This document shows, one piece after another, positions 34,030 through 42,771 of a DNA stretch of 64,000 nucleotides (its first letter is position 1; each line of letters begins with the position of its first letter). The stretch is taken from NCBI RefSeq assembly GCF_002797555.1, contig NZ_PGFA01000002.1, forward strand, positions 372,001 through 436,000, in the 5' to 3' direction. Below the pieces are notes generated by a model. That model saw only the letters and a program-made list of their open reading frames with translations, searched no databases and had not been told where the DNA came from. A program made the position numbers and the translations under genes. The DNA is from Hymenobacter chitinivorans DSM 11115. Its GTDB lineage: Bacteria; Bacteroidota; Bacteroidia; Cytophagales; Hymenobacteraceae.

Positions 34030-35965
34030 ACTCACCTGCTGGCTGGGCGTACTGGGTGGCCTGCTACTCACGCTGCCCACTCTGGCCCAGCAGCCCCTGC
34101 AGGCCTTAGTGGCCGCCCAAAAGCAGTACCCCGACGAGAAGGCCGTCTACCTCGACTACCGCGAAGACGTGACGGTGGAGCTCAAGGGCGACTCGGTGCA
34201 GGTGCTGGCCCGCCACCACTACGACATGCTGCACCTGGCCCCGCAGTCGGCCCTCTACGCCCGCGACAAAGTGTACAGCTCCCACTTCAACCGCCTGCAG
34301 AAGCTCGAAGCCCGCACCCTGATTCCGGCCGGCAACGACTACAAGGCCCTGCGCATTTCCGACTTTAAGGAGAAATTCGAGGTCCAGGAAGGCATTTTCT
34401 TCGACGATACCCGCTACACCACCTGGACGTTTCCGGCCGTGGCCCCCGGCGTGCGGACCGTCGTGGATTACACCGTGCGCCACCCCGACGCGCGGTTTTT
34501 GTCACCGTTCTACTTCGCCAACCACGTGCCCACCCGGCACGCCGAAGTCACGCTGACGGCGCCCAAGTCAGTTAAGATCAGCTATAAGCTCTTCAACGTC
34601 GAGAAAACGCCCGTTACGTTCACCAAGCAGGAAAAAGGCTCGTCGGTGGTGTACCGCTGGACGGTGGACAACATGCCCAGCCCCTCGCGCGACGACGACG
34701 GGCCGGAAATTGCTTATTACGCGCCCCATCTGGTGTATTACGTGGAGGAAGTGCCGGCCGCCGGCCAGCCCCGCAAGATGCTCTCGGGCGTGCCCGAGCT
34801 GTTTTCGCTCTACTCGGGCTTCGTGGCCAACCTCGACAAGAAGGAAAGCCCGGCCCTGCGCCGCGTCGTGGACTCCCTGGCCGTGGGTGCCGCCTCGGAA
34901 GAGGAGCGGGTGCGCCGCGTCTACTACTGGGTGCAGGACCACGTGCGCTACGTGGCCTTCGAAAACGGCCTGCGCGGCTTCGTGCCCGCCGATGCCGGGC
35001 AGGTGTACGCCCGCCGCTTCGGCGACTGCAAGGACATGGCCAACCTGACCCACGAAATGCTGCGCATGGCCGGCGTCAAGTCCTACCTGACCTGGATTGG
35101 CACCCGCGCCTTGCCCTACCGCTACTCCGAGCTGGCCACGCCCGGCGTCGACAACCACATGATTGCCACCTGGGAGCCCAAGCCGGGCCAGTATGTGTTT
35201 CTGGACGCCACCAGCAAGCACAACCCGTTTAACATGCCCACATCCATGATTCAGGGCAAAGAGGCGCTGCTGGCCCTCGACGGCAAGAACTGCAAGGTGG
35301 TGAGCGTGCCGGTGATGGACAAGGAGAAAAGTCACGCCGTGGACATTTCGACCGTGGCCCTGAGCGGCACCACGCTCAAGGGCAAGGGGCAGCTGGCCTT
35401 GTCGGGCTACCCCAAAATCACCCAGGCCTACGCCCTGGATGGCCTAGACAAAACCGAGGAAACCAAGTACGTGAAGCGGGTGCTGGAACGCGGCAACAAC
35501 AAGTTCTTCGTCGACAGCTATGCCGTGCGCAACGTGGCCGCCCGCGAGCAGCCCCTGACCATTGACTACGAATACCGCCTGCAAGATTACGTGCAACAGG
35601 TCGACGACGAGATTTACCTGAACCTGAACCTGGAGCAGCCCTACGCCAACGACCGGATTGACGCCGACAAGCGCCGCCTGCCGCTCTACAACGAGTACAC
35701 CCACTCGGACCGGACCCGCACCGAGTTTGAGATTCCGGCTGGCTACGACGTGGAGTACCTGCCGGCCAATGCCTCGACCAAGGAAGACGTGCTGGGCTTC
35801 AGCATCCGCTACGAGCGCAAGGGCAACAAAATCGTGCAGGAGAAAGACCTCTACGTGAATTACCTGCTGCTCCAGCCCGCCGAATTTGCCAAGTGGAACA
35901 CGGTGGTCGACAAGCTGGGCGCAGCCTACCGCGACGTTATCATCCTGAAAAAGAAGAAGGTTTAG
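34016..35965 (+). CDS. DUF3857 / transglutaminase-like protein
   Basis: A 649-residue exported protein (signal peptide LTCWLGVLGGLLLTLPTLAQ). DUF3857 occupies about 45-215 and a transglutaminase-like cysteine protease fold about 270-400. The triad is intact: Cys338 in RFGDCKDMAN, His381 in VDNHMIATWE and Asp397 in VFLDATS. A C-terminal beta-rich DUF3858-like part follows. ATGs at 34016 and 34019 both fit; either overlaps the TPR-MORN gene end, so translation is probably coupled. Its paralogue 82 bp downstream has lost the triad. Likely periplasmic or surface; substrate unknown. Confidence 0.87.
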   Translation: MMANKLTCWLGVLGGLLLTLPTLAQQPLQALVAAQKQYPDEKAVYLDYREDVTVELKGDSVQVLARHHYDMLHLAPQSALYARDKVYSSHFNRLQKLEARTLIPAGNDYKALRISDFKEKFEVQEGIFFDDTRYTTWTFPAVAPGVRTVVDYTVRHPDARFLSPFYFANHVPTRHAEVTLTAPKSVKISYKLFNVEKTPVTFTKQEKGSSVVYRWTVDNMPSPSRDDDGPEIAYYAPHLVYYVEEVPAAGQPRKMLSGVPELFSLYSGFVANLDKKESPALRRVVDSLAVGAASEEERVRRVYYWVQDHVRYVAFENGLRGFVPADAGQVYARRFGDCKDMANLTHEMLRMAGVKSYLTWIGTRALPYRYSELATPGVDNHMIATWEPKPGQYVFLDATSKHNPFNMPTSMIQGKEALLALDGKNCKVVSVPVMDKEKSHAVDISTVALSGTTLKGKGQLALSGYPKITQAYALDGLDKTEETKYVKRVLERGNNKFFVDSYAVRNVAAREQPLTIDYEYRLQDYVQQVDDEIYLNLNLEQPYANDRIDADKRRLPLYNEYTHSDRTRTEFEIPAGYDVEYLPANASTKEDVLGFSIRYERKGNKIVQEKDLYVNYLLLQPAEFAKWNTVVDKLGAAYRDVIILKKKKV

Positions 35966-36047
35966 CCCCGTTCAATCCCCAGTTCTTACCCTATTGCCTC
36001 ACGCGTTTTATGCCTCCGCCGCACCGCGGCCGGAGTCAATTCTGACC

Positions 36048-38036
36048 ATGCTACAATCTTTTTCCCGCCTTTTCTGGCTAACCCTGGCCCTGGGCTGGCT
36101 GCTGGCCCTCGACGTATGCGCCCAAAGCATTCCGGCCGGCCTCACCCACGCCGGCTACACATGGGACGCTAAGCGCAAGCGTCTGCCGCTCACCGAAGCC
36201 GAAGCCCAGCTGCCGGCCCTCTCCCTGCTCGACTTCACGGCCCAGGAATATTTCTACGACGAGAAAACCCAGAAGCTGGGCCTGTACTCGACCAACCACA
36301 GCATCGTGCGCGTCAACAGCACCGATGCCATCGAGCGGTTCAACAAGATTTACGTGCCCGTGCAGGACGGCGCTTTGCTCTGGCTCAAGGCCCGCACCAT
36401 TAGTCCGCGGGGCGAGGTAGTGGAGCTCAACCAAAGTAATATCAAGGAGCTCAAGGACCAGGATGGCGGCCGGGGCTTCAAGATTTTTGCCGTGGAAGGC
36501 GTGGAGAAGGGCAGTGAAATCGAGTACGTGTACATGCGGCAGCGCAGCCCCAACTACTTCGGCCGCGAGTACCTGCAGGCCGAGCTGCCGGCCCGCGCGG
36601 TTACGTTCGAGCTGATTTCGCCCGAGCAGCTCACCTTCGATACCCGCGTGTACCACGGCCCCCAGGCCAGCCGCGACACGGTTATCGGTGGCAAGCACAT
36701 TGTGCGGATTGCCCTGAAAGATGTGCCCGTGGCCCGGGAAGAAGCCTTTGCCAACTCCCAGGCCGAGCGGATGCGCATCGAGTATAAGCTGGCCTACAAC
36801 GCCAGCCGGGGTCGGGAGCGGCTCTTCACTTGGGCCGAAGCCAGCCAGTACATCCACGGGGCGCTATACACCTATTCCAAAGACGAGCAAAAAGCCCTCG
36901 ACAAGCTTCTGAAGCAGATGAAAGTGCCCACCGGTAGCGTAGCTGATCAGGTGCCGTTCGTGGAAAACTACATCAAGACCAACTTCAACCCCGCCGAAGG
37001 CTACGCGGAGCCCGAACTAGGCGGCATCATCACCACCCGCAACGCCACGGACCTGGGCTTTGCCCGCCTCTTTGCCGGCGTGTTCCGTAAGCTGGGCATC
37101 GAGCACGAAGTCGTAGTCACCTCCGACCGGAGCGTGTCGCCCTTCGATGAGTCGTTCGACACCTGGAACTACCTCGACAACTACATTTTCTACTTCCCGG
37201 CCACCAAGCAAATGCTGGCTCCGGCCCGGCCCGACTACCGCTACGGCATGGTGCCCGCCGAATGGACGGCTAACCCCGGCCTGTTTATCCGGACCGTGAA
37301 GCTGGGCGCTACCGAGTCGGCAGTGGGCAAGGTGAAGGACATCCCGACCCTGGCCGCCGACCAGAACCCGAGCGACCTGGACATCAAGGTGCAGTTTGCC
37401 CCGGCCCTGGATAAGTCGACGGTCAACATCCGCTACATCCTGGGCGGCTACAACGCCCAGGTGATTCAGCCCTTCTACTCCCTGATTCCCGAGGCCAAGC
37501 GCACCGAAGTAGCCCAGGAGTTCATCAAGAGCTGCGTGCCCGATGCCACCTTCAAGAGCCTGAACGTGGTGAACGGGGAGCGGGGCCTGAGCCCCTTGAG
37601 CAACCCTTTCATCGTGGAAGCCGGCGTAGAGTCGGCGGCCCTGCTGAACCGGGCGGGTCCCAAGTACTTGTTCAAAGTAGGTGAGCTGCTCGGCCCGCAG
37701 TCGGAGCTCTACCAGGCCGATGCCCGGCAGTTCGACGTGGAAAACGAGTTTAACCGCCGCTACAACCGCGTCATCACCTTCGAGCTGCCCGCCGGCTACA
37801 GCATCCGCAACCTGAAGGATTTGAACTACAACGTGAAAGCCGGCCCCGACGCGGCGGCCCCGCTGTTCTTGTTTCAGTCGAGCTACGCCGTGGACGGGCA
37901 GAAAGTCACGGTTACCATCAAGGAGCACTACCAGCAGATCCGCTGGCCCAAGAAGGACTTCGAAGCCTTCCGGGAAGTGGTAAACGCCGCCGCCAACTTC
38001 AACAAAGTGGTGCTGGTGCTGGAAAAGAAGGGCTAA
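36048..38036 (+). CDS. DUF3857 protein with degenerate transglutaminase domain
   Basis: A 662-residue exported paralogue of the preceding protein (signal peptide LTLALGWLLALDVCAQ). The N-terminal DUF3857 region (about 55-270) is conserved. The transglutaminase region (about 300-400) aligns by position but lacks the triad: the Cys motif GDCKD becomes RNATD (Ala333), the His motif DNHMI becomes DNYIF (Tyr379), and the Asp motif FLDAT becomes MLAPA (Ala391). It is therefore predicted to be inactive, perhaps a partner or inhibitor. The start is the ATG at 36048, because the 18 codons before it break the signal peptide. It ends the operon before the terminator at 38062-38093. Confidence 0.82.
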   Translation: MLQSFSRLFWLTLALGWLLALDVCAQSIPAGLTHAGYTWDAKRKRLPLTEAEAQLPALSLLDFTAQEYFYDEKTQKLGLYSTNHSIVRVNSTDAIERFNKIYVPVQDGALLWLKARTISPRGEVVELNQSNIKELKDQDGGRGFKIFAVEGVEKGSEIEYVYMRQRSPNYFGREYLQAELPARAVTFELISPEQLTFDTRVYHGPQASRDTVIGGKHIVRIALKDVPVAREEAFANSQAERMRIEYKLAYNASRGRERLFTWAEASQYIHGALYTYSKDEQKALDKLLKQMKVPTGSVADQVPFVENYIKTNFNPAEGYAEPELGGIITTRNATDLGFARLFAGVFRKLGIEHEVVVTSDRSVSPFDESFDTWNYLDNYIFYFPATKQMLAPARPDYRYGMVPAEWTANPGLFIRTVKLGATESAVGKVKDIPTLAADQNPSDLDIKVQFAPALDKSTVNIRYILGGYNAQVIQPFYSLIPEAKRTEVAQEFIKSCVPDATFKSLNVVNGERGLSPLSNPFIVEAGVESAALLNRAGPKYLFKVGELLGPQSELYQADARQFDVENEFNRRYNRVITFELPAGYSIRNLKDLNYNVKAGPDAAAPLFLFQSSYAVDGQKVTVTIKEHYQQIRWPKKDFEAFREVVNAAANFNKVVLVLEKKG

Positions 38037-38061
38037 ATCCTGAAACGACTAACCGGCTACT

Positions 38062-38093
38062 CGCCCCGCTTTCTTCGGAAGGCGGGGCGTTTT
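38062..38093 (+). terminator. Terminator after the DUF3857 gene pair
   Basis: CGCCCCGCTTTC (38062-38073) pairs with GAAGGCGGGGCG (38078-38089) with one wobble and a 4-nt loop, then TTTT. Confidence 0.88.
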
Positions 38094-38185
38094 GCTTGCG
38101 CCGGAGCGGGCAGAAAATCCGGGATACTAGTCGGCATGCCGAATATTTTTTGTTCTTTGCAGGCTCTCACCCAGCCACTTCCCGC

Positions 38186-38725
38186 ATGACTCCCGATACC
38201 GCCTCCGCCGGGCCCGCCCCGGCCGATACGCCCCAGGCCGCCGCGTTTCGCCGCACCATTGCCAATCCGCTCAAGCTGCGCCTGTTCATGCTGCGCAGCC
38301 TGCCCATGGCCTATCTGGCCGGCTTGCGGGTGCGCGAAATCACGCCGGAGCGGGCCACCGTGACCGTGCCGTTTAAGTACCTGACCAAAAATCCGTTTCG
38401 CAGCATCTACTTCGCCTGCCTGAGCATGGCCGCCGAAATGGCCAGCGGCGTGCTGGCCATGATGAATACCAGCAGTGGCGCCCCGGTGTCGATGCTGGTG
38501 GTAGGAATGGAGGCCGAGTTCAGCAAGAAAGCGGTGGGTTTAATTGCCTTTACCAGCCAAGACGGCCTGCGCATTGCCCAGGCCGTGGCCGAAAGCCGCG
38601 CTACCGGCGAGGGCCGCACCGTGGTTTGCACCAGCACCGGCCTCGACCAGGCCGGCGACAATGTGGCGGTGTTCCGCATCACTTGGTCGTTCCGGGCCAA
38701 GGCCAAGCAACCATTACGCGCTTAA
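38186..38725 (+). CDS. Hotdog-fold thioesterase-like protein (DUF4442)
   Basis: A 179-residue protein with a hotdog fold of the DUF4442 type, related to acyl-CoA thioesterases. After a short Ala/Pro-rich N-terminus it shows FRRTIANPLKLRLFMLRSLPMAYLAGLRV, the strand-helix block VPFKYLTKNPFRSIYFACLSMAAEMASGVLAM (about 60-92) and the later sheet VVCTSTGLDQAGDNVAVFRITWSF. No signal peptide. The ATG at 38186 is preferred over the earlier in-frame ATG, which lies in the terminator region. The acyl substrate is not known. Confidence 0.72.
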   Translation: MTPDTASAGPAPADTPQAAAFRRTIANPLKLRLFMLRSLPMAYLAGLRVREITPERATVTVPFKYLTKNPFRSIYFACLSMAAEMASGVLAMMNTSSGAPVSMLVVGMEAEFSKKAVGLIAFTSQDGLRIAQAVAESRATGEGRTVVCTSTGLDQAGDNVAVFRITWSFRAKAKQPLRA

Positions 38726-38819
38726 GCCGGTCAGGTGCTTATGCTGGCTTAAGCAGCACTCTTGCTGGGGTTAGTTAAGAACTTAATTATCTTCATTTCT
38801 TACTTTTTGGCGCATTGTA

Positions 38820-39627
38820 TGCAGTTCAAAACTATCCGAAAGAATACCAGGAGCTTTCTGCTTTATGGAGCCATGTTGGCCCTCAGCTTCACGGGCTGTG
38901 ACAAGAGCGAGGCTGATTTGGCCAAAGCCACGGTGACGTATACCGGCCAGGTAAAGCTCCACGACGAATTTGGTGCCGCGCTTACCGACCACAGTGGCGC
39001 TACTGTGGCACTGTATGATGATGCAAGCATAACTACGCAAACGGCAGCCGACGGTACCTTTACCCTGACTGGCGCGACGCCCGGTAAGCACCGGTTACTA
39101 TTCGCTAAGCGCAGCTTTGGCAGCTATTATTCCGACGAGCTAGAAGCATCCGGTGCCACGTACGCGCTGCGTAAGCCAGTTGCCCTGGGTCAGATCCACA
39201 CCGTGGAATACGAGTATACCTGCACGGCCAATAACACCGGCAAATACCTCGTGATACAAGGCTCTATTACTCTATTAAGAATCCGAATCCGGCCGAGACT
39301 CGACGCCGGGTGCACCGCGTGTTTCTGGATGGTGGCATCGGTTACGATGGCGCCGTGGATCTGAGCGTATTCAAGTACACTATGCTACGGCGCAACGCCA
39401 CGGCGACGGGTTTTTCGGATACGATTCCTTACTCCAAACTAACGGCGGCAGGCTTGGGCCGTGGTCTGTTTGTATCAGCCTACGGCGACAATCCGGCCGC
39501 TGACTCCTGCATTGCGCCCTTTGCTAGCACATTTCCCAACGACAAGACAATCCGGTTTGCCCAGCGTTTTCCCGCCGTCAATACGGTGCAGAGTACTACC
39601 TATATCCCGGTAACCTGGGAGAAATGA
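38820..39627 (+). pseudogene. Frameshifted lipoprotein gene
   Basis: Two frames together make one lipoprotein. The first (from the ATG at 38820) encodes a signal peptide ending at a Cys (MLALSFTGC) and a carboxypeptidase-regulatory-like beta domain (AADGTFTLTGATPGKHRLLF). The second, shifted by one base, continues sensibly (LYYSIKNPNPAETRRRV, FLDGGIGYDGAVDLSVFKY) to a stop at 39627. The break is near 39260: adding a single base after CAAGG restores one frame of about 269 codons. Read as it stands the product ends with an unrelated tail at 39364. It may be a true mutation, a switchable site or a sequencing error. Base composition is more A/T-rich than its neighbours. Confidence 0.72.
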
Positions 39628-39645
39628 GTGAGCTTGTAGCATGTA

Positions 39646-39685
39646 AAAAAAAGAGCCTGAGCAGTGCTGCTCAGGCTCTTTTTTT
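39646..39685. terminator. Bidirectional terminator between convergent genes
   Basis: A run of A then AGAGCCTGAGCAG (39652-39664) pairs with CTGCTCAGGCTCT (39667-39679) followed by a T run; the symmetric A and T flanks serve both strands. Confidence 0.92.
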
Positions 39686-39700
39686 GAGTCAAAAATTGGC

Positions 39701-41254
39701 TTAATCCCGCTCCAGCAAGTTGTCCTTGGTAATAACGTCGACCAAGCCGTCCTCACTGACCACGATGGCCATGCAGGGGTAGGGGCTGCTTTCGACGTAG
39801 CGAATGGCCGAATTGTAGCGGGCTCCGCGGGTACTGGTACCGTGGCCCGAGGCCTTGCCGTCCAGGATAACGCCGATGGAGTAGCAATACGCGTCGGGGT
39901 CGACGAGCACGGCTCCGTCGATGGCCGTGACGAGGCGGGTGATAAGCGGGGTGAGCGGTACGGGCTCGATGAGGGTGCACTGCAGCTTGAGGCGGTCGGC
40001 CTCGGCCAGGGCCTCGGTGGTGACGACGACCAGCGTGCCGTGCTTTTGGCGGCTGGCTTCAACGACTACGTCCCAGAGGCGCTCCACTTTTTCGGGGGCG
40101 GTCAAATCAAAGATGCGGCGCAGGTCTTTGCGGAACTGCAGGCGGTTGAGGCGGGGCCGGGGCAGGCTGGGCTGGCCATAGTGGCTGCGCATGAGCACCT
40201 TGCCGTCGTGCTGAAACTCCCAGGCGTAGTGGGTCACGAAGTTGATCATGAACAGATCCTCCCGGCTGGCGTCGTAGGTGCCCACGAGGCGGCCCAGGGC
40301 GTACACATTTTCTCCGTCGGCCAGTAGGCTCACGTCGGCCGTGGTCATTTCCAGCAGCTTGCGCACGGCCCGGTAGTCGGTGAGCGGGGTGGGGCAGGTC
40401 AGGGCAAATACCTCCTCCAGGTTGGGGTGGCGGCGGCGGGCCAGCAGCAGCTTGCCGATGCCCTCGGCACCTTCGTAGCGCAACGAGGAAATCGTGTTGC
40501 AGGTGGCAAACAGCTTGGCCGTGGCCGGGCTGATGCCCAGGGCCTGGGCTGGGGTGTCCATCAGCAGTTTGCCGGCAGCCCGCACCAGCTCATCAGTTTC
40601 GCGGGGGCGCACCAGCATGCCGGCGCCGGGTTCGGGCTCATTCAACGCCTTGATGCACTCTTCCTGGAAACGCTGCACGGCGGCCAGTACCAGCGAAGGT
40701 GCCACGGGCTTACCGTCGGTGTAGTAGCGGTCGGGGCGCAGCGACTGGTGGCTCTTGAGCACCTTGTGGTTGAGCTGTAGCACCGTCACGACGAAGAACT
40801 TGCCCACCAGCACCGGCCAGCCGGAGAAATACTGGTTTTTGGAGCTTACCGCATTCAGGGCTTCCTGCATGGCCAGGCGCAGGCCCACGCCCTGGTAACG
40901 CTTGCGAATCGTTTCCTCGGTGAGGTGCTCCCGGTCGGCCGCGCTCCAGGAGTAGAGGCTCTGCATTTCCTTGCCCCGGGCCAGGATATTGCTGAAGTGC
41001 TCGAAGTCGAGTCCACAGTCGGCCGGCTCCAGGCACACTACTTCATCGGAATGACCCTGCTCGGCGGGAATGCCAATCAGGGTTACTTTGGGCGCCAAAT
41101 CGTCGTCGAGGACGTTGAAAATACCTTCGGCCATAGCCTGGGCCGCCTGCTGAAACCGGGCCTGGTAGGGCCAGATTGTGAGGGGACCGGAAACCGGCGG
41201 CGCGGGAATCGGCGCTACCGGCGGGGCGGATAAGAGGGGTAACGGGGCCAGCAT
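39701..41254 (-). CDS. DisA_N-like (diadenylate cyclase fold) domain protein
   Basis: A 517-residue protein whose last 130 residues resemble the DisA_N/DAC nucleotide-binding domain of cyclic di-AMP synthases. The DGA motif is present (AIDGAVLVDPDAYCYSIG), followed by GKASGHGTSTRGARYNSAI. In active DAC enzymes this second motif reads RHR; here it is RYN, so synthase activity is doubtful and a nucleotide-sensing role is plausible. The first 380 residues have no motif I know; they include a hydrophobic segment (GWPVLVGKFFVVTVLQL). The start at 41254 is the first that avoids an improbable Pro/Cys-rich extension. Divergent or co-directional partners give no clue; the double TonB_C gene lies upstream on the same strand. 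Confidence 0.68.
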   Translation of the reverse strand: MLAPLPLLSAPPVAPIPAPPVSGPLTIWPYQARFQQAAQAMAEGIFNVLDDDLAPKVTLIGIPAEQGHSDEVVCLEPADCGLDFEHFSNILARGKEMQSLYSWSAADREHLTEETIRKRYQGVGLRLAMQEALNAVSSKNQYFSGWPVLVGKFFVVTVLQLNHKVLKSHQSLRPDRYYTDGKPVAPSLVLAAVQRFQEECIKALNEPEPGAGMLVRPRETDELVRAAGKLLMDTPAQALGISPATAKLFATCNTISSLRYEGAEGIGKLLLARRRHPNLEEVFALTCPTPLTDYRAVRKLLEMTTADVSLLADGENVYALGRLVGTYDASREDLFMINFVTHYAWEFQHDGKVLMRSHYGQPSLPRPRLNRLQFRKDLRRIFDLTAPEKVERLWDVVVEASRQKHGTLVVVTTEALAEADRLKLQCTLIEPVPLTPLITRLVTAIDGAVLVDPDAYCYSIGVILDGKASGHGTSTRGARYNSAIRYVESSPYPCMAIVVSEDGLVDVITKDNLLERD

Positions 41255-41386
41255 AAGAATAGAAGAGCAGGTGAAAGGAAGGGGGCAGCAGGGCGGAAGG
41301 AGCGGAAAGCCGACGGGCGGCCGATGGGGCCAGGAGCTGCCCACCAGGTCAGGTACTTAGGTAGACGACCCAGGAACCGGAATGTT

Positions 41387-42193
41387 TTACAGAAGTGTGA
41401 ACAAGACGGGCAGCACCATTTTTTGCCGCACTGGCTTGCCCTGGTAGGTGGCCGGCTCCCATTTGGGCGCCGCCTTGATCAGGCGCAGGGCTTCCTCGTC
41501 GAGGCCGGCGCCGAGGCGCTTGACTAGTTTAACGTCGGTCAGAGAGCCATCGGGCTGCACCATGAATTCAACCATGACCTTACCCTGAATGTTCTTCTTG
41601 CGGGCCAGGGCCGGGTATTTCTGGTTTTTCTGAATCCATTCGAAGAAGGCATCGGTGCCGCCCACGGGCCGGGCGGGCTGGTCGGCCTTGACCACGGTAG
41701 GGCCGGCGGGCTTATTTTCGGCGGCACCATCTTCGTCGGGCCGCACCTTGGGGGCGGGGCCGCCGGCGCCCAGGGGCAGCATAAACGACACCGGCACCGT
41801 GACGCGCTGCCGCACTTTCTGGCCCTTGTTTTCGGCCGGCACCCACTTCGGGCCGCCCTTGATTAGGCGAATAGCTTCAGCATCGAGCAGGGGAGCCACG
41901 GCATTTTTCACCTGGACGTCGGACACGCCGCCCGACTTCTCCACCACGAACGTAACCTCCACGGTGCCTTCCTGGCCGTTTTGAATAGCGGCCGCCGGAT
42001 ACTTCTGGTTTTTCTCCAGGTAGTCGGCGTAACCCTGCAGGCCGGTGGTGGGCACGGCGGGCTTGGCCACGGCGTCGTAGATTTCGTCGGCGTTGGGCTT
42101 GGGATACTTCAATTTCTGCTGGGCGTGGGCGGCGGTGAGCGTGGCCGTGCTCAGGGCCAGCAACAGGGTCAGGCGGCGGACAGTGGGGCGCAT
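41387..42193 (-). CDS. Protein with two TonB C-terminal domains
   Basis: A 268-residue protein with a signal peptide (LTLLLALSTATLTAAHAQ) and two TonB_C-type domains (about 50-135 and 180-268). Each has the pattern KNQKYPAxAxxNGxEGxVxVxFxV, G-x-L-x-D-V-x-V, LDxEAxRLIKxxPKWxPA, VRQxxxxPVxF. They are separated by a Pro/Lys-rich linker. A real TonB would have an N-terminal membrane anchor and Pro-rich span; here a cleavable signal peptide makes both domains periplasmic. The start at 42193 follows from the signal peptide, although the frame is open much further upstream. It is divergent from ridA. Possibly a TonB accessory or a binder of transported proteins. Confidence 0.78.
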   Translation of the reverse strand: MRPTVRRLTLLLALSTATLTAAHAQQKLKYPKPNADEIYDAVAKPAVPTTGLQGYADYLEKNQKYPAAAIQNGQEGTVEVTFVVEKSGGVSDVQVKNAVAPLLDAEAIRLIKGGPKWVPAENKGQKVRQRVTVPVSFMLPLGAGGPAPKVRPDEDGAAENKPAGPTVVKADQPARPVGGTDAFFEWIQKNQKYPALARKKNIQGKVMVEFMVQPDGSLTDVKLVKRLGAGLDEEALRLIKAAPKWEPATYQGKPVRQKMVLPVLFTLL

Positions 42194-42289
42194 AGAAGTA
42201 GAGGGGTTAGGCAAGCAGCTGAGCGGGGAGGCAACAACCGCACCAGCTCCAAAACGGACGATACGGCTACGCATTGCGTCCGAATTCGG

Positions 42290-42297
42290 TAGTTTTG
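42290..42297 (+). promoter_or_regulatory. Candidate -7 promoter box of ridA gene
   Basis: TAGTTTTG, a perfect TAnnTTTG, ends 5 bp before the ATG at 42303, implying a leaderless or near-leaderless transcript. No well-spaced -33 TTG was found. Confidence 0.45.
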
Positions 42298-42302
42298 ACG
42301 GT

Positions 42303-42743
42303 ATGCAACCTGACGAAACCTCTACCGCGCACAATTCTTCCCGGGCCCCGGAGCCCGTAGGCCTGTACCCGCACGCCCGCCGGGTGGGCAACCTGCTGTT
42401 TTTGTCGGGGGTGGGGCCGCGGCAGCGCGGGCAGAAAGCCATTCCCGGCGTGGAGCTGTCGGAAGATAACAAAGTTCTACGCTACGATTTCGAAAGCCAG
42501 TGCCACGCCGTGTTCCAGAACGTGCGCTACATCCTGGAAGAAGCCGGCTCCCGCTGGGACGACCTGGTGGACGTAACCGTGTTTTTGACCAACATGAAGG
42601 ACGACTTTGCCACCTACAACCGGCTCTACGCCGAGTACTTCCAAACCAACCAGCCCTGCCGCACCACGGTCGAAATCAACTGCCTGCCCACCCCCATTGC
42701 CATTGAGCTTAAATGTATTGCCGTAGTGGGCGAAGGCCGCTAA
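42303..42743 (+). CDS. RidA-family (YjgF/YER057c/UK114) protein
   Basis: A 146-residue RidA-family protein, trimeric enzymes that hydrolyse reactive enamine/imine intermediates from PLP enzymes or, in one branch, act as aminomuconate deaminase. The key arginine is in QPCRTTVEIN (Arg120), and the family shape is seen in GNLLFLSGVGPR (29-40) and DLVDVTVFLTNMKDDF (88-103). The protein has a longer N-terminus than canonical RidA and closes with IAIELKCIAVVG. The start at 42303 follows a promoter box; the upstream open frame overlaps the divergent gene's leader. Confidence 0.9.
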   Translation: MQPDETSTAHNSSRAPEPVGLYPHARRVGNLLFLSGVGPRQRGQKAIPGVELSEDNKVLRYDFESQCHAVFQNVRYILEEAGSRWDDLVDVTVFLTNMKDDFATYNRLYAEYFQTNQPCRTTVEINCLPTPIAIELKCIAVVGEGR

Positions 42744-42771
42744 AAGTATTGTTGAGTCACTATATTGCCGA

